From positions 1 to 64,000 of the forward strand of contig CAMTXU010000022.1 in NCBI GenBank assembly GCA_947085815.1: 64,000 nucleotides of DNA, in the 5' to 3' direction. Position 1 is the first letter of the stretch; every line of letters starts with the position of its first letter. Below the pieces are notes generated by a model. The model saw nothing but the letters and a program-made list of their open reading frames with translations. It ran no database searches and was not told where the DNA came from. Source of the stretch: Fen-1258 sp947085815 (GTDB lineage: Bacteria > Bacteroidota > Ignavibacteria > Ignavibacteriales > Melioribacteraceae). A program made the translations under genes and the position numbers. Positions 35,453 through 45,198 of this stretch are shown piece after piece.

Positions 35453-36637
35453 TTGAAAATATTACAAATAAATAATCATTATAGTCGAGTAGGTGGTGCA
35501 GAAGTTGTCTTTATAAATACTATTGACCTTTTGAGAAAGAAAGATCATAGGGTAATTTCCTTTAGCAGAAATGAAGAAGTTAACGAGCCTACTTTTCAAG
35601 ATAAATATTTTATTAACTATTCAAAGTCTTTTCTAAAACGACTTTATTCTCCTGATGCTGCAAGTCTAATTAAGCAAATAATTATCAAAGAAAAGCCTGA
35701 TATTGCACATGTTCACAATATAGTTGGTGGAATTACATTTTCAATTTTACCAATTCTTAAACAATATAAAATTCCTATAGTTGCATCAATTCATGATTTT
35801 CGATTACTATGTCCCGTCTGCCATTTTATTGATGGAAAAAATCAAGTGTGTCAAAAATGCCAGGGGAGTAAATATTATAATTGTACTATTAACAATTGTT
35901 CTCATGATGGAATTATTAAAAGTTTTTCATTGACGATCGAAAGTTACTTGCGTGATATACTATTCCCGTTTAGTGATTTAATTGATCATTATATTTTTGT
36001 TAGTAACTTTGCCAAAGAAAAATTTTTAGAATCTAACCCCCAAATATTATCGAAGTGTTCTCAAATTTATAATTTTACAGACAAATTTAATCAAGAGAAA
36101 TCAAAAGGGAGCTATTTTTTATCCTTCGGAAGACTTGCTTATGAAAAAGGGCTTCTAACTTTGCTTAAAGCATTTAAGGAAAATCCTGGATTACAACTGA
36201 AAATAGCTGGATCTGGTCCTCTTAGGAATTTAATAGAAAATAATATTACAGCAAATATTGAATTACTTGGGTATGAAACTGGATCAAAATTAGAAGAATT
36301 AATTCAAAATGCTTCTTTTGTGATAGTACCTTCTGAATGTTATGAGACAAATTCTTTGACAACGGTTGAATCTTATGCAATGGGAAAGCCTGTAATTGGT
36401 TCAAAGATAGGAGCCTTATCAGAATTGATTAAGGAAGGTAAAACAGGGTTTACATTTCAACCTAAAGATTATAAAGCATTATCGAGACTAGTATCTGAGT
36501 GTTCAAGAATTAAAGAGGTAGAATATTCAAAATTATCTGAAAATGCGTACTCGTTTGCTCTTAATAGTTTTTCACCTGAGATACATTATCGTCAATTGGA
36601 AAATGTTTATAACGAAGTATTAAAAAAACTAAATTGA
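35453..36637 (+). CDS. Family 4 glycosyltransferase with Cys-rich insertion
   Basis: A 394-residue GT-B enzyme starting (TTG) MKILQINNHYSRVGGAEVV. HVHNIVGG and SIHDFRLLCPVCHF lie in the acceptor domain, followed by a cysteine-rich loop (about residues 122-150) with CPVC, CQKC, C and C, a plausible structural zinc site seen in some GT4 enzymes. The donor site has PSECYETNSLTTVESYAMGKPVIG, the E-x7-E motif. The gene is flanked by AT-rich gaps on both sides and looks more AT-rich than its neighbours, which may indicate separate acquisition. Confidence 0.88.
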   Translation: MKILQINNHYSRVGGAEVVFINTIDLLRKKDHRVISFSRNEEVNEPTFQDKYFINYSKSFLKRLYSPDAASLIKQIIIKEKPDIAHVHNIVGGITFSILPILKQYKIPIVASIHDFRLLCPVCHFIDGKNQVCQKCQGSKYYNCTINNCSHDGIIKSFSLTIESYLRDILFPFSDLIDHYIFVSNFAKEKFLESNPQILSKCSQIYNFTDKFNQEKSKGSYFLSFGRLAYEKGLLTLLKAFKENPGLQLKIAGSGPLRNLIENNITANIELLGYETGSKLEELIQNASFVIVPSECYETNSLTTVESYAMGKPVIGSKIGALSELIKEGKTGFTFQPKDYKALSRLVSECSRIKEVEYSKLSENAYSFALNSFSPEIHYRQLENVYNEVLKKLN

Positions 36638-36700
36638 ATATTTTTTTAGCAAAAGACTCACTTATATTTTATTAATTACTTTTGATATAAAATAATTGAT

Positions 36701-37819
36701 ATGAGAATAGGAATAGATGCAAGAGTTTTAGACAGACCGATCACCGGAACCGGAAGATATCTGCTGAATATTTTAAAAGAGTTGCCTAACCATGATCTAA
36801 AAAACGAATATTTCTTGTTCAGTAATTCCAATCTTCCAGTTGATAAGACATTTTACAAAATAGTTTCTCATAAACCTTCTCTACTTCCTCTTAAGTTGTT
36901 TTCGCCTATCTGGTTGAATTCAACCTTACCCCGACTGATTGAAAAAAATAAGATTGATCTTTTATTCGAACCTAATGTTCTTCTTCCGCTTGTAGATCTT
37001 GGAAAAATAAAATGTATTTCAGTTGTTCATGATGTAATCTTCAAGGTGTATAAAGAATACTATCCTTTCTTTTACCGGCAATATCTTTCATTACTTCTTC
37101 CGCCATCGTTAAAAAAATCAGATTGCGTAGTAACGGTTTCTGAACTTTCAAAAAATGATATTATAAAATATTATAGGATACCTAAAGAAAAGATTCAAGT
37201 AGTCTATAATACAGCATCGGAACAATTTAAGCCGCGTGGGTTTGATGATGCCGGCGATTCCGATATCCTCAAAGAATATTTCTTACCAAAAAAATATCTG
37301 CTTTATGTCGGGGTAGTGGAAAAACGGAAAAATATTCTTGGTATAATTAAAATCCTCGATCTTCTCGAAAAAAAGGGGAGTCAATTACAACTGGTAATTA
37401 TTGGTAAGGCTGGCTACGATTCGGATACAATTCTTCCAGAAATTTCAAAGCGAAAAAATATCAAGTATTTTAATTTCGTTAGTGACGAAGCCTTAGCATA
37501 TATTTACAACTCGGCTTTCGCTTTTATTTTTCCTTCGTTTTATGAAGGATTTGGAATTCCTCCTCTGGAAGCAATGCAGTCCGCAATTCCTGTGTTGTCA
37601 TCCAATACCTCAGCGCTGGTTGAGGTGGTGGGAGAGGGCGGGCTGATTCATAATCCATATGATCATACCGAATATGTAAATGATATATTAAACTTGGAAA
37701 GGGATTCGGAATATTATTCCTTAATGAAATCGAAAGCGTTGGAACAGTCAAAAAAATTCAGTATAAAAGAGACAACAAAACAGTTAGTCGGCATCTTTAT
37801 GGAATACACCAAAAATTGA
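36701..37819 (+). CDS. Family 4 glycosyltransferase (mannosyltransferase-like)
   Basis: A 372-residue GT-B enzyme. N terminus MRIGIDARVLDRPITGTGRYL has the GIDAR...GTGRY start seen in many mannosyl-/rhamnosyltransferases. VVHDVIF (about 108-114) and VTVSELSKNDIIKYY lie in the first domain; YVGVVEKRKNI (about 203-213) and PSFYEGFGIPPLEAMQSAIPV (about 281-301, with the E-x7-E pair) form the donor site. An ATG start is used, with a promoterless AT-rich 60-base gap upstream. The next gene begins in its 3' end. Confidence 0.9.
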   Translation: MRIGIDARVLDRPITGTGRYLLNILKELPNHDLKNEYFLFSNSNLPVDKTFYKIVSHKPSLLPLKLFSPIWLNSTLPRLIEKNKIDLLFEPNVLLPLVDLGKIKCISVVHDVIFKVYKEYYPFFYRQYLSLLLPPSLKKSDCVVTVSELSKNDIIKYYRIPKEKIQVVYNTASEQFKPRGFDDAGDSDILKEYFLPKKYLLYVGVVEKRKNILGIIKILDLLEKKGSQLQLVIIGKAGYDSDTILPEISKRKNIKYFNFVSDEALAYIYNSAFAFIFPSFYEGFGIPPLEAMQSAIPVLSSNTSALVEVVGEGGLIHNPYDHTEYVNDILNLERDSEYYSLMKSKALEQSKKFSIKETTKQLVGIFMEYTKN

Positions 37820-37842
37820 GAAGCTTTATCATTCAACAAAAT

Positions 37843-38976
37843 ATGAAGATACTGTTTGTTATCACAAAATCCGAGATAGGGGGAGCTCAAGTATTTGTTT
37901 TGAACCTTGCACGTTCTCTCAAGAGAACTGGATTAGATGTTGAAGTAGCTGCCGGAGACGGAGATTATCTTTCCGAAGAACTTGAAAAAGAGAAGATAAA
38001 GTTTCACTACCTAAACTCGCTGAAAAGAAATTTCAGTGTTCTTAATTCTTTTTATTTTTTATATGATCTGTACCGGCTACTGAAAGCAAATAAATATGAT
38101 GTAGTTCATCTAAACAGTTCCAACACTTTGATAGGCGCAATTTCTGCGCATTTCCTAAAAGAGAAACCCAAAACGGTGTTTACTTTTCATGGTTTGTCTT
38201 TTATAGATAAAAATTATCAAGCAAACGTCTTTTTTAAGATGCTCGCCAAATTTTATTATAAACTGCTTTTAAACACAGTCAATAGAGTTGTGTTCGAATG
38301 CAATCTTAACTATAAAGAAGTCAAAGAAGCCGGTATGGTGAAAAACGCCGAGGTAATTTATAACGGTTTGGATGAAATGAAAATGAACTTTTTGGGCAAA
38401 GAGGATGCTCGAAATTACTTTTCAGAAAAATGCGGTTTAGACTTGAGAGATTCATTTTTGATCGGATCGACGGGAAGACTTATATACCAGAAGAATTATG
38501 AATTTCTAATCGGTCACTTTACTAAGATTAAAGAAAAAATTCCGAATGCTAAAGTTGTAATCATAGGCGAAGGGCCCGACCGGGAAAATTATGAAGCGTT
38601 GATTCAAAAGCATGGATCACAAAATGACTTCTTCCTAGTGGGAGAGCTTAAAAATTCCCATCAGTATATGAAGGGGTTCGATCTTTTTACACTTTGTTCG
38701 CGGTACGAGGGCGTATCTATAAGTTTGATTGAAGCGCTGTATGCCGGAATTCCAATTTTAGCTTCAAATGTTGGAGGGAATCCGGATGTAGTTGGGAATA
38801 ACATTAATGAATTATTTGCTCTGGATGATTTTGAGGATTATCTCTCTAAGCTTGTGAATATTAAAAGCAATCGTAATGAGTTGATTAAATTTAACTTCTC
38901 GATAAAGGATAGATTCACGTTAGAGAGCTTTACAAATAATTACAAAGATTTGTTTGATGGAATGCAAAAAAACTAA
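37843..38976 (+). CDS. Family 4 glycosyltransferase
   Basis: A GT-B enzyme of about 377 residues starting MKILFVITKSEIGGAQVFVL, the usual N terminus of this group. HLNSSNTLIG and TFHGLSF are in the first domain; IGSTGRLIYQKNYEF and SRYEGVSISLIEALYAGIPIL (E-x7-E) in the second. The frame extends up to a TTG at 37816, overlapping the previous gene, but the ATG at 37843 gives the canonical N terminus and is preferred. Probably extends the lipid-linked oligosaccharide. Confidence 0.9.
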   Translation: MKILFVITKSEIGGAQVFVLNLARSLKRTGLDVEVAAGDGDYLSEELEKEKIKFHYLNSLKRNFSVLNSFYFLYDLYRLLKANKYDVVHLNSSNTLIGAISAHFLKEKPKTVFTFHGLSFIDKNYQANVFFKMLAKFYYKLLLNTVNRVVFECNLNYKEVKEAGMVKNAEVIYNGLDEMKMNFLGKEDARNYFSEKCGLDLRDSFLIGSTGRLIYQKNYEFLIGHFTKIKEKIPNAKVVIIGEGPDRENYEALIQKHGSQNDFFLVGELKNSHQYMKGFDLFTLCSRYEGVSISLIEALYAGIPILASNVGGNPDVVGNNINELFALDDFEDYLSKLVNIKSNRNELIKFNFSIKDRFTLESFTNNYKDLFDGMQKN

Positions 38977-39007
38977 TATACTCAGTTAAATATGGCGGCA
39001 ATGCTTA

Positions 39008-39994
39008 ATGGAAAATTACTACAAAAATAAAAATGTATTAATAACCGGTGGTCTGGGTTTTATAGGAAGCAATTTAGCTCACAAGTTAGTTTCACTTGAC
39101 GCGAATGTAAAAATAATTGATAACCTCAATCCGCTTTACGGCGGAAATTTATTTAATCTTTTTGGCATAGAAAACAAAATTGAAATCGTAAAACAGGATA
39201 TTCGCGAGTCGGAAACAATCCGGTCATTAATAGAAAATGCGGATATAATTTTTCACCTCGCTGCTCAAGTCAGTTACATTGATAGTCTTAACATGCCTTT
39301 CGAGGATTTAGACCTAAACGCCCGCACTACCTTAAATATTTTAGAAATTTGCAGGAAGTATAATCCAAAAGTCAAAATTATCTTTTCAAGTTCCAGAATG
39401 GTTTATGGAAAGGCTGATAAACCTCTTATAAATGAAAATTGCGAAACTAATCCGCTTAGTCTTTATGGCATCCATAAATTAACATCAGAAAAATATTTTT
39501 TAATGTATTACAAAGATTTCGGAATCCCTTGCTCAATATTAAGATTAACTAATCCCTACGGACCCAGACAGCAGATTAAACACAGCAAATATTCTCTTGT
39601 TGGCTGGTTCATACGACAAGCAATGGAAAATAAGGTGATTAAAATTTATGGCGATGGCTTACAGCTTAGAGACTATATTTATGTAGATGATATTGTAGAT
39701 GCAATGATCAAAAGCGCCGCGTCCGATCATTCCGTAGGCGAAATTATTAATATCGGATCCGGTGTTTCTTCTAGATTTAGCGACATGGTGCATAGCGTTA
39801 TAAATATTGTTAAGAGCGGTAAAGTGGAATACATTCCCTGGCCGGAAAATTATGAGAAGATTGAAACTGGCGACATTTCGGTTGATATTTCAAAGCTGCA
39901 AGAACTTACCGCATGGAAACCTAAAGTTTCATTAGCAGAAGGAATATCTTTGACGTACGAGTACTATAAGAAAAATATTTCAAATTATATCTGA
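39008..39994 (+). CDS. NAD-dependent nucleotide-sugar epimerase/dehydratase
   Basis: A 328-residue extended SDR: NVLITGGLGFIGSNLAHKLV (about 9-28) binds NAD, HLAAQVSYIDS (about 84-94) and IFSSSRMVYGK (about 124-134) supply the catalytic Ser, and YGIHKLTSEKY (about 152-162) has the YxxxK pair. LRLTNPYGPRQ and YGDGLQLRDYIYVDD are typical of UDP-glucose 4-epimerase/UDP-glucuronate-type enzymes. The exact substrate cannot be assigned. It stands within a run of GT4 genes. Confidence 0.88.
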   Translation: MENYYKNKNVLITGGLGFIGSNLAHKLVSLDANVKIIDNLNPLYGGNLFNLFGIENKIEIVKQDIRESETIRSLIENADIIFHLAAQVSYIDSLNMPFEDLDLNARTTLNILEICRKYNPKVKIIFSSSRMVYGKADKPLINENCETNPLSLYGIHKLTSEKYFLMYYKDFGIPCSILRLTNPYGPRQQIKHSKYSLVGWFIRQAMENKVIKIYGDGLQLRDYIYVDDIVDAMIKSAASDHSVGEIINIGSGVSSRFSDMVHSVINIVKSGKVEYIPWPENYEKIETGDISVDISKLQELTAWKPKVSLAEGISLTYEYYKKNISNYI

Positions 39995-40108
39995 TACAAC
40001 TTATTAATTGAAATGTAATTCTAATCGATTTTTCCTCTTTGCTTAATTGTTTAACTATTTCTTTCTCTAGTAGATATTATCTTATTCAATAATTCTTTCT
40101 AAATATTT

Positions 40109-41239
40109 ATGAATTCTAATACAAAAAAGTTGAATATCGCTATTGTTCACGATTGGCTGACCGGCATGCGCGGCGGGGAAAAGGTTTTGGAAGTGCTTTG
40201 TGAACTTTACCCCGGTGCTACACTTGTTACACTCCTTCATAATCAAGGAATGTTATCCGCTACTATTGAAAAGATGAAGATTCAAACATCTTTTATAGAT
40301 AGACTTCCGATGAAAGAGAAAAAGTATCGCAATTATCTTCCCATATTTCCATTAGCGATAGAATTGATCGATTTTTCAAAATATGATCTGATAATTTCAA
40401 CAAGCCATTGTGTTGCAAAAGGTGCGCAGCCTGGTAAAAATGGATTACATATTTGTTATTGTCATACTCCAATGCGCTATGTCTGGGAAATGTATGATGA
40501 ATACTTCGGAAAAGACAAAGCCGGATTCATTACACGAGCTGCAATGAAAATCTTTGCACCATTCTTGCGCTGGTGGGATGTACGGACTAGCTCGCGCGTT
40601 CATAAATATATTGCGAATTCTTATAACGTTGCCGGAAGGATTAAACAATATTACAACCGCCAAGCCGATGTAATCCATCCGCCGGTTGATGCATCTCTTT
40701 TCCAATTATCGGAAACACACAAAGATTATTTTTTAATCGTAAGCGCTTTAGTGCCGTATAAAAAAGTTGAGATTGCTATCGAAGCATTCAATCAGATAGG
40801 TAAAAAACTGGTAATTATTGGCACAGGACCGGAAAGTGAAAAATTGCAGACGATTGCCAAGAAGAATATTGAATTTCTGGGATGGAAAAACGATAATGAA
40901 CTGGCAGAATTTTATGCAGGTTGCCGTGCTTTACTATTCCCCGGAGTAGAAGATTTTGGAATAGTACCTCTCGAGGCAATGGCATGCGGTAAGCCGGTAA
41001 TAGCATTCGGAAAGGGAGGTGCTCTTGAAACAGTGATTAATGAGGGTGCAAATGCCACAGGAATATTTTTCTATGAACAAACTCCAGACTCACTAATAAA
41101 AGTAATAGAAAATTTTGAAGATACTATATTCGACCCACTATCAATCCGTACTCACGCATTGAAGTTTGATCGCGTTCTATTTAAGGAGAAGATCAAAAAG
41201 TATATTGAAGAAAAAGTGGCAGACCATTTCACAAAATAA
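40109..41239 (+). CDS. Family 4 glycosyltransferase (WbaZ-like)
   Basis: A 376-residue GT-B enzyme with the conserved opening HDWLTGMRGGEKVLEVLCELY (about 14-34) and the CYCHTPMRYVWEMYDEYFG segment (about 115-133), a pattern I associate with mannosyltransferase WbaZ and relatives. The donor site has FPGVEDFGIVPLEAMACGKPV with the E-x7-E pair. A gap of about 115 bases precedes it, so it may have its own promoter. Its 3' end faces the MurJ-like gene across the second copy of the triple-hairpin repeat. Confidence 0.9.
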   Translation: MNSNTKKLNIAIVHDWLTGMRGGEKVLEVLCELYPGATLVTLLHNQGMLSATIEKMKIQTSFIDRLPMKEKKYRNYLPIFPLAIELIDFSKYDLIISTSHCVAKGAQPGKNGLHICYCHTPMRYVWEMYDEYFGKDKAGFITRAAMKIFAPFLRWWDVRTSSRVHKYIANSYNVAGRIKQYYNRQADVIHPPVDASLFQLSETHKDYFLIVSALVPYKKVEIAIEAFNQIGKKLVIIGTGPESEKLQTIAKKNIEFLGWKNDNELAEFYAGCRALLFPGVEDFGIVPLEAMACGKPVIAFGKGGALETVINEGANATGIFFYEQTPDSLIKVIENFEDTIFDPLSIRTHALKFDRVLFKEKIKKYIEEKVADHFTK

Positions 41240-41265
41240 AACTATCATACTTTAATTTCTTCAGG

Positions 41266-41501
41266 TTGAATTCCACGCCGCTTGCGGCGTTATTCCCGCA
41301 TGTTTTTAGCGGGAATCTATAAGTGGATGCCCGATAAAAACATTCGGGCATGACAAGATACCTCTCTGCTTGCAGTTTGTGTAAAAACTCAGGAATCTCA
41401 TTTCGAAGAAGAGTAGCGACTGAAAAATCTAAGATTTCTCCTTTCGGTCGAAATGACGGAAGCACTTATTACACAGTCTCCTTGCGGCGAGGAGGTTCAT
41501 T
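41266..41501. repeat. Triple-hairpin repeat, copy interrupted by a second element
   Basis: This copy matches 23153-23276 from TTGAATTCC through both first hairpins and CTGCTTG (to 41372), and again from CGGCGAGGAGGTTCATT (to 41501). Between them lie about 112 bases absent from the other copy (about 41373-41484), flanked by CTTG on both sides. The inserted part contains an inverted repeat, ATTTCGA.../...TCGAAATGAC, so one repeat appears nested in another. It occupies the gap between two convergent genes. Confidence 0.8.
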
Positions 41502-41514
41502 AATATTTAAAATT

Positions 41515-43050
41515 TTACTTGCGCAATTCTTTAAAGTAAATTTTAATTCCGTCAAGTTTTTCCCGAAACACATAGAACGTAATCGATGTAAAAATGAGGA
41601 ACATTACCATCCCTATCAAAAATGTCTTTATTAGAAGCATCAAAGTACTCTCGGAATTATTGAAAGTCTCAATCCAATAAACCATCAAAAAATTTCCTAT
41701 CAAAATCATAATAACAGTACTGACAAGAATGAGGAATAATTTCCACAATATGTCCTTATCAAACTGAACGCCCTTTACTCTTTTAAGATAATATAAGAGA
41801 GTGCCGTTGTTAATCCAGACAAAAATTGTCCAAGCTATTGAAAGTGTTTTAATTCCGGAAAATGTTTTTGAAAGGATCAGAAGAACAATAGCATGAATTA
41901 AAATAAATACTAGATTTATTAATATGACATCTTTAATAGCTTTTAATGAGTAAAAAATACTGGCGATTACCGGATTTAATAAAAAAGGAATCAACCCAAG
42001 AGACATTATTTGCAGAGCTAAAGCTGTTTCAATGCTGTCGTTAAATGTGAAGTTACCCCGCTGGTAAATTAACTGAATGATTGGTTCAGCTAAAACTGAA
42101 AAAAGAAGCACAAAAAAGGAGGAGGTAACCACCGAAATAAGAATTCCATTATTTGTTGCTTTTAGAAAATCATTTCCGTTTTCTTCTGCAATTGATTTTA
42201 TCTGAATTGGCAAAAGAGAAGTGCTGATTGCAAAACTAAAAATTGTTAGCGGCAGCAACATTATTTTGGTTGCATATTGATAATGAGAGAATGTTCCGGC
42301 TGCGAAAGAGTAAGCAAAATATCTTTCTATTAACCCGGAAATACTTGGCAGTAGTGAATTTCCAAACACCAACAAGACAATTGCACCCCAACCGATCATA
42401 TTGAAATCATTTGTCATGGAATTATCGGATTCAATCCGATGAATATTTTGAATCTCGTAAAGTTGATATAAAAAGAAGAGAACTCCCCCGAAAAGAAACC
42501 CCAATGGAAGAGAAACAATACCAAAGTATTTTGTGAAAAAAAATAGAAACGCTATTGATGAAACGTTTAGAAAGATGATCAATCTGCCGGGATTTGTAAT
42601 ATTACCCTTCATTTGCAGAAGTGCAGAGAAAATTCCGCTTGCTACGAGAAACGAAGTGAGAATTAAAAATATCCGGGATGCATAAATAATAATCTGAGCA
42701 GTTGCGTTTGAACGTGTAAATATTAGAGGAATAAATTTGTCTGCAAGAGGATAAAATATAAGTGAGCATACAAAGAGAACCGCAAACGTTTTAAAGCCGA
42801 CTTTTAACAGTGAACCGAAAATATTTTTTTGTTTTAAGAAATCAGCTGAGTAAGACAAAGTCCCGGAAAGAATGGATGAATTGGCGGCAATGGAGATATC
42901 AAACAATAATAGTGTTAAGAGATACGCGTCGGTAATTTCATTTGCGCCAAACTTCGAAGCCATTAACGCTTCGCGAACAAAACCCAGCAGCCGTCCTAGC
43001 AAAGCCAATGCGCTCAAACCGACTAAACTTGGCAGCCATTTCTTAAGCAT
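41515..43050 (-). CDS. MviN/MurJ-family lipid flippase
   Basis: A 511-residue protein with about 14 membrane helices. The N terminus GLSALALLGRLLGFVREALMASKFG (about 12-36) and the following FGANEITDAYLLTLLLFD segment are signatures of the MurJ/MviN branch of the MOP superfamily, not of PST-type Wzx. QLIYQRGNF (about 331-339) also matches MurJ. The genomic setting (overlapping a GT4 gene by 8 bases, in a polysaccharide locus) suggests export of a polysaccharide precursor, while lipid II transport cannot be excluded. Confidence 0.85.
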   Translation of the reverse strand: MLKKWLPSLVGLSALALLGRLLGFVREALMASKFGANEITDAYLLTLLLFDISIAANSSILSGTLSYSADFLKQKNIFGSLLKVGFKTFAVLFVCSLIFYPLADKFIPLIFTRSNATAQIIIYASRIFLILTSFLVASGIFSALLQMKGNITNPGRLIIFLNVSSIAFLFFFTKYFGIVSLPLGFLFGGVLFFLYQLYEIQNIHRIESDNSMTNDFNMIGWGAIVLLVFGNSLLPSISGLIERYFAYSFAAGTFSHYQYATKIMLLPLTIFSFAISTSLLPIQIKSIAEENGNDFLKATNNGILISVVTSSFFVLLFSVLAEPIIQLIYQRGNFTFNDSIETALALQIMSLGLIPFLLNPVIASIFYSLKAIKDVILINLVFILIHAIVLLILSKTFSGIKTLSIAWTIFVWINNGTLLYYLKRVKGVQFDKDILWKLFLILVSTVIMILIGNFLMVYWIETFNNSESTLMLLIKTFLIGMVMFLIFTSITFYVFREKLDGIKIYFKELRK

Positions 43051-44188
43051 TTTCTTTTTTCAGTAAGAGTTTCTGGTAAATACTTTCTGTTTCGTTTATC
43101 ATCTTTGATATATTAAAATTATGTTCAACTTTTTTATAAGCATTTGTCCCTAAAATATTGCAGAGTTCTTTTTCCTCTAAAAGCCTAATAAGGGCTGAAG
43201 AGAGAGCCGCTGAATTTTTCGGCGGGACAAGTAGCCCTTCTTTATCCGATTCAATTATCTCGACAATACCGTTTACATCTGTTGCGACTATTGGTTTTTT
43301 GGCTGCCATCGCTTCTAGTATAACAAGCGGTAATCCCTCCCATAATGAGGGTAAGACAAAGATATCCATTTGGGCTAGTAGTTCGGGAATCTCTTTTTGA
43401 TTTCCCAAAAAAGAATAAGAATCAAACACTCCCAAATCTTTGGCAAGTGTTTCCAAACTGCTTCTAAGTTCTCCGTCACCAATTAATACGAACTTCACAT
43501 TCGGAAATTTTTCAAGTACATCTTTAGATGCCCTGATCAAATATTCATACCCTTTTTGATAATGAAGACGACCGACCGAACCAATAACAATTGAATTATT
43601 CTCACTTTTAAGGCGTATCTTATTTTCGAAATTTTGGCTTGGTAAAGAAAATTTTTTAACATCAACGCCATTATGTATTACGACTGAATTTTTCTTTTTT
43701 ACTATGCCTGCTTTCAATCCAATCTCGAAATCTTTTTGAGCAACACAAATTGTGCAATCGGTAAATTTTAGTAGGAACTTATCAATTAATCTATAGATTC
43801 TTCCCAATAAATTTTTGTCAAAATTCAGATAGTGAATTCCATGGTAAGTATGAATGACTACTCCGCTGTAATTAAAAATAGAAGCCAGTCTTCCATAAAA
43901 ACCAGCCGTACCTCCATGTGTATGTATAATATCCGGAGAAACTTTTTTAAGAAGTTGATACGTTGATATAAAAGATTTTACACTCAGGTTGTTAGAAATA
44001 TCAAGTGGATAAATTTTTATATTATTTTTTCTAAGTTCATCAACAAGATATCCTTCCTTTTCGCATGCGACCTCTATCTCAAATTTTGATTTATCAATTC
44101 TTTGAACAAGCCAAAGCAAATGCTGTTGACCTCCGCCCATTTTAGCTTCATCTATAAGCATCAAAATTTTTGTGGGGATAGCTCTCAA
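43043..44188 (-). CDS. Family 4 glycosyltransferase
   Basis: A 381-residue GT-B enzyme. KILMLIDEAKMGGGQQHLLWL (about 7-27) is the acceptor-domain loop; HTHGGTAGFYGRLAS and HTYHGIHYLNF follow; the donor domain has IGSVGRLHYQKGYEYLI and PSLWEGLPLVILEAMAAKKP with E-x7-E. The TTG start overlaps the stop of the upstream GT2 gene in a TTGA junction, implying translational coupling; an internal ATG 27 bases later would cut the first strand. Confidence 0.9.
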   Translation of the reverse strand: MRAIPTKILMLIDEAKMGGGQQHLLWLVQRIDKSKFEIEVACEKEGYLVDELRKNNIKIYPLDISNNLSVKSFISTYQLLKKVSPDIIHTHGGTAGFYGRLASIFNYSGVVIHTYHGIHYLNFDKNLLGRIYRLIDKFLLKFTDCTICVAQKDFEIGLKAGIVKKKNSVVIHNGVDVKKFSLPSQNFENKIRLKSENNSIVIGSVGRLHYQKGYEYLIRASKDVLEKFPNVKFVLIGDGELRSSLETLAKDLGVFDSYSFLGNQKEIPELLAQMDIFVLPSLWEGLPLVILEAMAAKKPIVATDVNGIVEIIESDKEGLLVPPKNSAALSSALIRLLEEKELCNILGTNAYKKVEHNFNISKMINETESIYQKLLLKKENA

Positions 44189-44997
44189 CTGGATTTACCT
44201 GATATTTTTAAATACATTTTTAGTAATAGTTGCTCAAATTTTGTTTTATGTTTTTTATAATAGATCTGCTGGCTTTTGCGGTATTCCATATTTAGAAAAT
44301 TCCTGTTAGGATCTTTAAGACTTGCACCCCGCAGGTGAATTAATGAACATTCGGGTGAAAAAATAACTTTATTGCCCGAATCACCTGCACGCTTGCACAG
44401 ATCTTTATCCTCAAAATACATAAAGAATGACTCATCAAATCCATTCAAATCCAAAAATATTTTTCTCCTAATAAATAGAGCCGCTCCCGTTACCCACTCG
44501 ACAGATGCTTTTTGCGCATATCTATTTTTTACGAAATTCAAAACAAATTTATTCTTCTTTTCAACCAGGGCATAAAATATTTTATCGGCAAGTTCTATAG
44601 CAATCGAGGGAAGTCTTCCATAAGATAATTGAATTGAACCATCGGGGTTGAACAACTTAGGTCCTATAATTCCAATTGCAGCATCTTTTTTAAATTCAGA
44701 TTTAATCTGCTCAATGTAGCCGGAAGTTGTGATAGTATCATTGTTAAGAAAAAATAGTATATCTCCTTTCGATTCACTGACAGCTAGATTGTTCGCTTTA
44801 CCAAATCCAACGTTTGTATCCAGACAAATTAATTTTAGATTGGGAATGTTCTCTGCGAAATCAACCGCGTAGGATTCAGTTGAACCGTTATCTACAAGAA
44901 TAATCTCATATCCAGAATTATGAAATTCTCTAAATGAAGATATAGCCTCTTGTGTTAAATGACTATTATTGTATTGAACGATTATAACTGAGATCAT
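44185..44997 (-). CDS. Family 2 glycosyltransferase (rhamnosyltransferase-like)
   Basis: A 270-residue GT-A enzyme. SVIIVQYNNSHLTQEAISSF (about 3-22), ILVDNGSTES (about 34-43), TNVGFGKANNLAV (about 61-73) and FFLNNDT (about 82-88), the metal-binding position, are as in WbbL/GT2 rhamnosyltransferases; FDESFFMYFEDKDLCKRAG (about 190-208) gives the catalytic base region. It is first of a three-gene minus-strand set (GT2, GT4, MurJ-like) and is divergent from the sugar transferase at 45199. Confidence 0.9.
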   Translation of the reverse strand: MISVIIVQYNNSHLTQEAISSFREFHNSGYEIILVDNGSTESYAVDFAENIPNLKLICLDTNVGFGKANNLAVSESKGDILFFLNNDTITTSGYIEQIKSEFKKDAAIGIIGPKLFNPDGSIQLSYGRLPSIAIELADKIFYALVEKKNKFVLNFVKNRYAQKASVEWVTGAALFIRRKIFLDLNGFDESFFMYFEDKDLCKRAGDSGNKVIFSPECSLIHLRGASLKDPNRNFLNMEYRKSQQIYYKKHKTKFEQLLLKMYLKISGKSS

Positions 44998-45198
44998 CTA
45001 TAATATATTATTTGTCATGAAAAAATTCTTAACTTTGTTTTAGTAAAGAACAAACTTGCTTAAATACATTTTGCACTCTTTCTCTTTAAATGGTATAATT
45101 ACCTTCAAGTCAAATTCAATTGTGCTATTATAAATAAAAAATCAATTAATAATTGGATTGAGCACTATTTTGCAACCACGATTTGCTGATGACCGCAT

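Noticed and set aside
41350..41634. 94-residue plus-strand frame
   Set aside because: It runs through the interrupted repeat and then antisense to the MurJ-like gene.
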